A program made the position numbers and the translations under genes. A model generated the notes under the pieces. It searched no databases. It was not told the origin of the DNA and saw nothing but the letters and a program-made list of their open reading frames with translations. A stretch of 41,839 bases of DNA from Polaromonas sp. (GTDB lineage: Bacteria; Pseudomonadota; Gammaproteobacteria; Burkholderiales; Burkholderiaceae_C), in contig JAAFIP010000019.1 in the NCBI GenBank assembly GCA_013297865.1, positions 1 through 41,839 of the forward strand, written 5' to 3'. Of the stretch, positions 37,598-41,839 are shown piece by piece; positions within the stretch are counted from its first letter, which is position 1, and the number at the start of each line of letters is the position of its first letter.

Positions 37598-37711
37598 AAT
37601 AATCCTACGCCTGAGATTTGGCTTTGTCAAATAGTGTGCTGTCGCCTCCGGCAACGAGCAGTTTGGGCCAATGGCTCCATCAGCCAAGGCAACTGACCGG
37701 CAGGCCTGCAG

Positions 37712-38515
37712 TCAGGTGGGGGCTTTGTCTGTCTGCGGCGCAGTCTGCAGCGCCGCACCACGCTCTAAAAATGTGGCCTCATAATTGGGCAGCTCAGTGC
37801 CCAGCAGTCGATCCCAAAAGCGGAACATGAGCGCGTAGTTGCCTCGGGAAGAGGTGTGGTGCAGGTTGTGGAAGGTGGACGTGTTCATCCAGCGCAGCAG
37901 CGGCACACGCAGCAGCCCTTTGGGCAAAAACTCGTAGCCCAAGTGGGACATCACATTGTTGGCCAGGCCTATGCCATGCAGCACTCCCAGCATGGGAATG
38001 TAGATGGGCACCAGCAGCACCATGGGCAGCACCCAGGCGCCCAGAATCATGCCTTCAAACCAGTGGAACGAATAGGAAGAAAACGGGTTTACGTCCACGC
38101 TTTTGTGGTGAACCGAATGCACCAGCCTAAACAGCTTGGGATGGTGCAGCAGGCGGTGCCAAAAGTAAAACCACGCATCATTGAATATCAGCAGCCCTAC
38201 AAAAGTGGCAACGATCGTAGGCCAGCCAATGCTGCTGGCGTCCAAAGTGAGCTTGGCAGCCCCGCTGGCATAGAGCCACGAGATCACAAAAGTCAAGGGT
38301 ATGCCTGCCAGCAGCACGATCAGCGTGTTCTTGACCTCAAACCTAATCTGCTTGCCATCCACCCGCCGCTTGGCCTGCACACGGGCGCCGCGAAACCGCT
38401 GTTCGCCCCACTTCCATATGGCCAGGTATATCAAGCCCACCACCACAAAATACGACAGGGCCTGCGCTACAAAGCCCTGAACAAACGTCAGCAACGAACT
38501 GCTATCTGGGATCAT
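37712..38515 (-). CDS. Sterol desaturase / fatty acid hydroxylase family membrane protein
   Basis: 267 residues with four or five membrane segments and the di-iron histidine boxes HRLLHH, HSVHH and HNLHH (the third near the C-terminus in TFHNLHHTSSRG). Such enzymes hydroxylate or desaturate lipids at the membrane. It is divergent from a TetR gene and carries two TetR-type operator dyads and a fitting promoter in front, so it is likely repressed by that regulator. The lipid substrate is unknown. Confidence 0.93.
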   Translation of the reverse strand: MIPDSSSLLTFVQGFVAQALSYFVVVGLIYLAIWKWGEQRFRGARVQAKRRVDGKQIRFEVKNTLIVLLAGIPLTFVISWLYASGAAKLTLDASSIGWPTIVATFVGLLIFNDAWFYFWHRLLHHPKLFRLVHSVHHKSVDVNPFSSYSFHWFEGMILGAWVLPMVLLVPIYIPMLGVLHGIGLANNVMSHLGYEFLPKGLLRVPLLRWMNTSTFHNLHHTSSRGNYALMFRFWDRLLGTELPNYEATFLERGAALQTAPQTDKAPT

Positions 38516-38548
38516 GCCTACACTCCTTGCGCATGGCTGCGCGATATT

Positions 38549-38563
38549 GCAACTCTAAGTTGC
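38549..38563. promoter_or_regulatory. TetR-type operator 1
   Basis: GCAACT-CTA-AGTTGC: a perfect dyad between the divergent hydroxylase and TetR genes. A second related site lies 44 bp away. It overlaps the start region of the hydroxylase transcript. Confidence 0.8.
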
Positions 38564-38567
38564 TTTA

Positions 38568-38596
38568 AATGTACACCAAGAACCGATAAATTGCAA
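38568..38596 (-). promoter_or_regulatory. Predicted hydroxylase promoter
   Basis: On the minus strand TTGCAA (38596-38591), 17-nt spacer, TACATT (38573-38568). Its -35 box overlaps operator 2 and its -10 box lies next to operator 1, an arrangement that fits repression. Confidence 0.55.
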
Positions 38597-38607
38597 CCCA
38601 TAGTTGC
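38593..38607. promoter_or_regulatory. TetR-type operator 2
   Basis: GCAAC-CCATA-GTTGC, followed by CTTTA as in operator 1. Repeating TTGCAAC...AGTTGCTTTA at two places in a 124-bp divergent gap strongly suggests binding by the adjacent TetR protein. Confidence 0.78.
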
Positions 38608-38639
38608 TTTATAGACCGATCACTTGTAACCTTGCTGCC

Positions 38640-39239
38640 ATGGCAACACGCAAACTCCCCCCTCCCCCCGCAACGCAGCCGCGTGGCGAGGCCTTTGTGC
38701 GCGAAGTGCTGGAGGCAGCGCTGGAACAACTGGCCCAAGTGGGTTTTGAGCGGCTGACGATTCCCCTGGTGGCGCAGCAGGCCGGCGTCAACAAGACCAG
38801 CATCTACCGGCGCTGGCCCAGCAAAATCGAGCTGGTGCGCGACGCGCTGGGCACAGCCACGCACCACACGCAGGAGGCGCCCAACACTGGCACGCTGCGC
38901 GGCGACCTGATCGCGCTGGCTCGCACCGTGGCGGCATTTACCCAATCCCCAGTGGGCACAGCGGTGGTGCGCATCATGCTGGCTGAGAGCAGCAACCCGC
39001 AAATGCGCGCACTGGCAGCCATGGCCTATAGTGAAGCCAGCGGCAGCGGGCCCTGGGCGGTGATGCAGCGCGCAGTGATGCGGGGCGAGCTCAAAGAGGG
39101 CCTGGACCCTTCACTCGTTCTCTTCACCATTGCTGGCGCCATCATGCACCGGGTGTTTGTGGAGCAGGCCGATGCGAATGACGAGCTGCTGGCACAGGTC
39201 ATCGACCTGGTGCTCTACGGTGCGGCTGCCGGGCGATAA
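38640..39239 (+). CDS. TetR family transcriptional regulator
   Basis: 199 residues from ATG 38640 (MATRKLPPPPATQPRGEAFV); an ATG 12 codons earlier is less likely. Helix-turn-helix: LEQLAQVGFERLTIPLVAQ, then QAGVNKTSIYRRWPSKIELV (about 38-60). The C-terminal part is the ligand domain, TetR C-terminal type. Divergent from the fatty acid hydroxylase; two dyads between them are probable operators. The lipoprotein hydrolase gene follows 37 nt later. Confidence 0.93.
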   Translation: MATRKLPPPPATQPRGEAFVREVLEAALEQLAQVGFERLTIPLVAQQAGVNKTSIYRRWPSKIELVRDALGTATHHTQEAPNTGTLRGDLIALARTVAAFTQSPVGTAVVRIMLAESSNPQMRALAAMAYSEASGSGPWAVMQRAVMRGELKEGLDPSLVLFTIAGAIMHRVFVEQADANDELLAQVIDLVLYGAAAGR

Positions 39240-39276
39240 TGAGCGCGGCGCCTGTGCCAGAGAATTGAATCTTTCT

Positions 39277-40329
39277 ATGCGATGCATCTTTCAAGCACTG
39301 ATGATTTTTTTGACTGCTTGCGCATTGGCTGCTTGCGGCAGCACACACCCAGGCCCTGTCACAGACCATTTTGATGGCAAGCACTTTTTCACACCGGGCA
39401 CCAGCAAAAGCAGCTCACCCATAGGCTACCTCTGGCGGCGGCTGACCAACCCGCCGCCCGATTGGCCGCAAGCGGTGCCCTCCCCGGCCAATCTGCCCGC
39501 ACTGTCGCCACGTGTCAGCGCCAAAGAAGCCCGTGTGACCTACATAGGCCACGCCACTTTGCTCATTCAGGTCGCAGGCCTCAACATCCTGACCGACCCC
39601 GTCTGGTCGCAGCGCGCATCGGCCGTGCAATGGCTGGGGCCAAAACGTGTAGCACAGCCCGCCTGGCCGCTGGAACAATTGCCGCCGATTGATCTGGTGC
39701 TGATCTCCCACGACCATTACGACCATCTGGATGTGCCCACCCTGCGCCTGCTTGACGCTGCGCACCGCCCACGCGTGATCGCTCCGTTGGGATTGAAAAA
39801 GCTGCTGACGGAGGCCATGCCGCAAAGCAGCGTCAGTGAGCACGACTGGGGCGAGCGCGTAGCGCTTGCGCAAGGCGCATGGCTGCATGTAGAGCCCATG
39901 GCGCACGGCTCGGGTCGCACACCTTTTGACCAGATGCAAACCCTCTGGGCAGCTTATGTCATTGAGGCTGCTGGCATGAAGATGTATCACGCGGGCGATA
40001 CTGGCTACGCTGGTGGCAGATACTTTCGCGAGGTCGCCAAACGCCACGGCCCGCTCGACTTGGCTATTTTGCCCATCGGTGCCTACGAGCCAGTGGACTT
40101 TATGGCAGACAGCCACATGAGCCCCAGCGAAGCCGTGCAGGCGTTGATCGACACAGGCGCGCGCCAGGGCATGGCCCACCACTTTGACACCTTCCAGCTC
40201 GGCTTTGAGGCGTTTGGCGCCGCTGGAGCAGAGCTGCTCAAGGCCATGCAGTCTTCAGGGTTGCCCTTACAAAGGATGATCGTACCGATTATTGGCCAAG
40301 CAGTGGTTGTCAAGCCTACAACGCCATAG
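39277..40329 (+). CDS. Metallo-beta-lactamase-fold lipoprotein (NAPE-PLD/UlaG-like)
   Basis: 350 residues from ATG 39277. Signal with lipobox LAAC (Cys20), so membrane-anchored. Family marks: VTYIGHATLLIQVAGLNILTDP, WSQRASAVQWLGPKR, and metal site SHDHYDH (HxHxDH), then YHAGDTGYAGG and LPIGAYEP. This pattern matches N-acyl-phosphatidylethanolamine phospholipase D-like proteins and other UlaG-type hydrolases. Probably a periplasmic or outer-membrane metal-dependent hydrolase, perhaps acting on lipids like its neighbour at 37712. It may be co-transcribed with the TetR gene. Confidence 0.9.
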   Translation: MRCIFQALMIFLTACALAACGSTHPGPVTDHFDGKHFFTPGTSKSSSPIGYLWRRLTNPPPDWPQAVPSPANLPALSPRVSAKEARVTYIGHATLLIQVAGLNILTDPVWSQRASAVQWLGPKRVAQPAWPLEQLPPIDLVLISHDHYDHLDVPTLRLLDAAHRPRVIAPLGLKKLLTEAMPQSSVSEHDWGERVALAQGAWLHVEPMAHGSGRTPFDQMQTLWAAYVIEAAGMKMYHAGDTGYAGGRYFREVAKRHGPLDLAILPIGAYEPVDFMADSHMSPSEAVQALIDTGARQGMAHHFDTFQLGFEAFGAAGAELLKAMQSSGLPLQRMIVPIIGQAVVVKPTTP

Positions 40330-40445
40330 CTCGAAATTGTTGCGCTGCTGCCAATAGATTTTTGTTTAGGCAAATGCAATTACACGTCTGCACATACGAG
40401 AGCACGTACATAGACGCAAAGGTGAGCGGTTTTAAGCATTAAATC

Positions 40446-40482
40446 GGGCTGCAGGCCAATAGAATATCGCGGGAGCAGCTAT
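40446..40482 (-). repeat. 37-bp interspersed repeat, copy 6
   Basis: Reverse orientation, in the 247-nt gap after the metallo-hydrolase gene. It holds CCAATAGAATATCGCGGG and AGCAGCTAT, as in copy 1. No gene is seen in the rest of this gap. Confidence 0.88.
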
Positions 40483-40576
40483 CAAATATGCAGTACAGGC
40501 AATTAATACCTGTCAGCATTTACTGATCCACTTATGGGTTAATCAAACAAAGCTTTATTTAGTCTAAAGCTATCTA

Positions 40577-40735
40577 TCATACAAATAGCAGACCAATGAC
40601 TACGATGATCGCAACCCCCAGGAGCAACACTGCGCCTACGATGATCAGCCAGTCTTGCGCGCTTAGATTTCGCCAGCCGGATTTTTTAATTCTTGAAATG
40701 CAATCATCGACTGCCTCTACTAAGATATCAATCAT
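40577..40735 (-). CDS. 52-residue single-helix membrane protein, candidate RHS immunity protein
   Basis: Starts MIDILVEAVDDCISRIKKSG and ends in a 23-residue hydrophobic helix (WLIIVGAVLLLGV and on to LLFV, stop TGA). Its ATG directly follows the TAA of the rhs gene with no spacing, and GGAGG in the last rhs codons sits 10 nt before the ATG, a proper ribosome site. A small gene right after an rhs toxin tip is the usual place of the immunity gene. Membrane location would fit a toxin acting at the envelope. No family is recognised. Confidence 0.72.
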   Translation of the reverse strand: MIDILVEAVDDCISRIKKSGWRNLSAQDWLIIVGAVLLLGVAIIVVIGLLFV

Positions 40736-41728
40736 TTACTGATAGCCTCCAACACCAAGATTCTGCAAGAGCAAATTCATTTTGTCCAAAGCGTTATTTG
40801 GAGGACGCAACCCCTCACGCCAGTCAAGTGCCCATTCTGTGCACTGGCATCCGTTCATCTGTTGTCCAGATGCAGATAGGAAAGGCCCCATTTTCCGGAC
40901 TTTTCCAGTACCACCCAAATCGTTAGATGTGCACATCCCTGCGGGCGAGCCAAACTCACAAGTTGTTTTCACACAAACAGAAGCATAGTACCCGTCGCGA
41001 TACCGACGATAGGTATCATTACGCCAATAGTCTGGAACATATGGCTGTTTTCCATAATCCCCAGGAATCGGGGGTGCCTTTTTCTTAAGGCCATCAGGAT
41101 CAACAGACATTAGCGGGTCACTCTCCACATAAGCAAACCGATTCCATCCCCCCTGCAAATCAATCGGATCAGCCTGCGTATACCTACCCGTTCTGCTGTC
41201 ATAGCTCCTGAAATAGTTGTAATGCAGATTGCTTTCCTTGTCAAAGTACTGCCCCGGATACCTGAGGTTGAAAGTGACGTCTGCAATGGTTGTCGATCCC
41301 GCATTCGGGGTCGTCACCGGGTCCACATACCGATTCCTCCCCGTCGTAGGCTGTTCCTCCCCAAACGCGCTGTAGGCCCATTGCCAGGCGATCTTTTTAT
41401 CGCTTTGGGTCAGGCGGCGTGGGGTGTTGAGGTGGTCGGTATGGACTGCGTAGTGGCGGCTGCCGTTGTAGAAGGCCACCGGCATGGGGCCTGCGGGGGT
41501 GGGCAGGTAGACGTAGTGGGCCGCGCCGGTGCTGTTGGCTCCGCCTGCGCCTAGTTCGTACGGGAGGCTGCCGTCTTCATCGTAGTAGTACTGGTAGCCG
41601 AGCTTTTCTGCGGCTGTGGGGGTGGCGGTGGCGCTGTTGCCGCCCCATAGCTGGCTGAAGAAGGCTATCAGGCTGGCCATGAAGCTGGGGTCGTTTTCGT
41701 CGCCTGCGGCGGGGTGACCTGCCCCCAA
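40736..41728 (-). CDS. RHS-repeat protein, C-terminal part with cysteine-rich tip (5' truncated)
   Basis: Up to 330 residues are open from a TTG at 41728; a stop lies in frame 9 nt before it, and ATG 41680 is the first methionine. Residues about 70-214 are the end of an RHS core: HYVYLPTPAGPMPVAFYNG, HTDHLNTPRRLTQ, FNLRYPGQYFDKESNLHYNY, FRSYDSRTGRYTQADPIDLQGG, ending VDPDGL, the usual point before the variable tip. The 116-residue tip has five cysteines (SVCVKTTC, GMC, GCQC) and matches no toxin I know. Full rhs genes are over 1000 residues, so this is either a displaced 3' fragment or a gene broken upstream. Confidence 0.82.
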   Translation of the reverse strand: MGAGHPAAGDENDPSFMASLIAFFSQLWGGNSATATPTAAEKLGYQYYYDEDGSLPYELGAGGANSTGAAHYVYLPTPAGPMPVAFYNGSRHYAVHTDHLNTPRRLTQSDKKIAWQWAYSAFGEEQPTTGRNRYVDPVTTPNAGSTTIADVTFNLRYPGQYFDKESNLHYNYFRSYDSRTGRYTQADPIDLQGGWNRFAYVESDPLMSVDPDGLKKKAPPIPGDYGKQPYVPDYWRNDTYRRYRDGYYASVCVKTTCEFGSPAGMCTSNDLGGTGKVRKMGPFLSASGQQMNGCQCTEWALDWREGLRPPNNALDKMNLLLQNLGVGGYQ

Positions 41729-41839
41729 GATCAGCTACGCATTGATTCAGAGTCCGGGGATGCAATCGTACTTGATTGCGAGGTTGATGCGCTATGTGCA
41801 GCATGCTGCACATAGCGCGCGGCAAACACGGCTGGAGGT
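41715..41839. mobile_element. Possible IS end upstream of the truncated rhs gene
   Basis: The rhs frame breaks here. TGACCTGCCCCC (from 41715) resembles terminal repeats of some IS3-type elements, and the flank contains a 30-bp perfect palindrome. No transposase part can be recognised in the 125 nt before the window ends. Confidence 0.25.
41789..41818. repeat. Perfect 30-bp palindrome
   Basis: GCGCTATGTGCAGCA followed by its exact reverse complement, with no spacer. It lies 60 bp upstream of the truncated rhs frame. It would form a cruciform or strong hairpin, and is too long to be a chance palindrome. Confidence 0.95.

Noticed and set aside
41110-41554. Short open frames on both strands across the rhs gene
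   Set aside because: Only the minus-strand frame with the RHS core pattern is supported.

Overview
The window looks like chromosomal DNA of a betaproteobacterium of the order Burkholderiales, most likely family Comamonadaceae. The evidence is GC-rich coding sequence, the smc-zipA-ligA and msrB-yciB-bolA-ppiC gene orders, and protein sequences typical of that family. No rRNA, tRNA, CRISPR array or prophage was seen. All calls come from reading the sequence; no database search was possible.

Layout. (a) 1-8665, minus strand: an acyl-CoA ligase, a solute-binding protein, a Liv-type ABC transporter (livH, livM, livG, livF) and a bifunctional enoyl-CoA hydratase/3-hydroxyacyl-CoA dehydrogenase cut by the left edge. 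Together they can import an organic or fatty acid, activate it with CoA and start beta-oxidation. (b) 8778-13092, plus strand: selO, a PAP2-like membrane protein, msrB, yciB, a BolA protein and a periplasmic PpiC-type prolyl isomerase. (c) 13239-24498, minus strand: def, an AT-richer transglutaminase/DUF3857 gene, two paralogous small lipoproteins, ligA, zipA and smc. (d) 24704-28830: a large lipoprotein with one CXXCH haem site, a PaiB-type FMN protein, a two-gene unit (ribbon-helix-helix protein plus coiled-coil protein) and a DUF3592 membrane protein. (e) 29239-35863: aldehyde dehydrogenase, LysR regulator, two glutathione transferases, a SnoaL-like protein, an SDR dehydrogenase and a family III CoA transferase, a set resembling glutathione-dependent epoxide/alkene catabolism (compare isoGHIJ-aldH). 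(f) 35881-40329: cytochrome c plus PQQ-type sugar dehydrogenase, a fatty acid hydroxylase divergent from a TetR regulator, and a metallo-beta-lactamase-fold lipoprotein. (g) 40577-41839: the 3' part of an rhs gene with a cysteine-rich tip, directly followed by an unlisted 52-residue membrane protein that is a good immunity-protein candidate, and upstream a 30-bp perfect palindrome in what may be an IS end.

Across the window a 37-bp interspersed repeat occurs in six clear copies and one diverged copy. Two of these lie inside the ligA reading frame, where one forms part of an N-terminal extension. Regulatory sites that can be read directly include paired TetR-type operators (38549-38607), a LysR-type T-N11-A dyad (30743-30763), a strong promoter before the ribbon-helix-helix gene, and terminators at 5639-5664 and 13142-13167.
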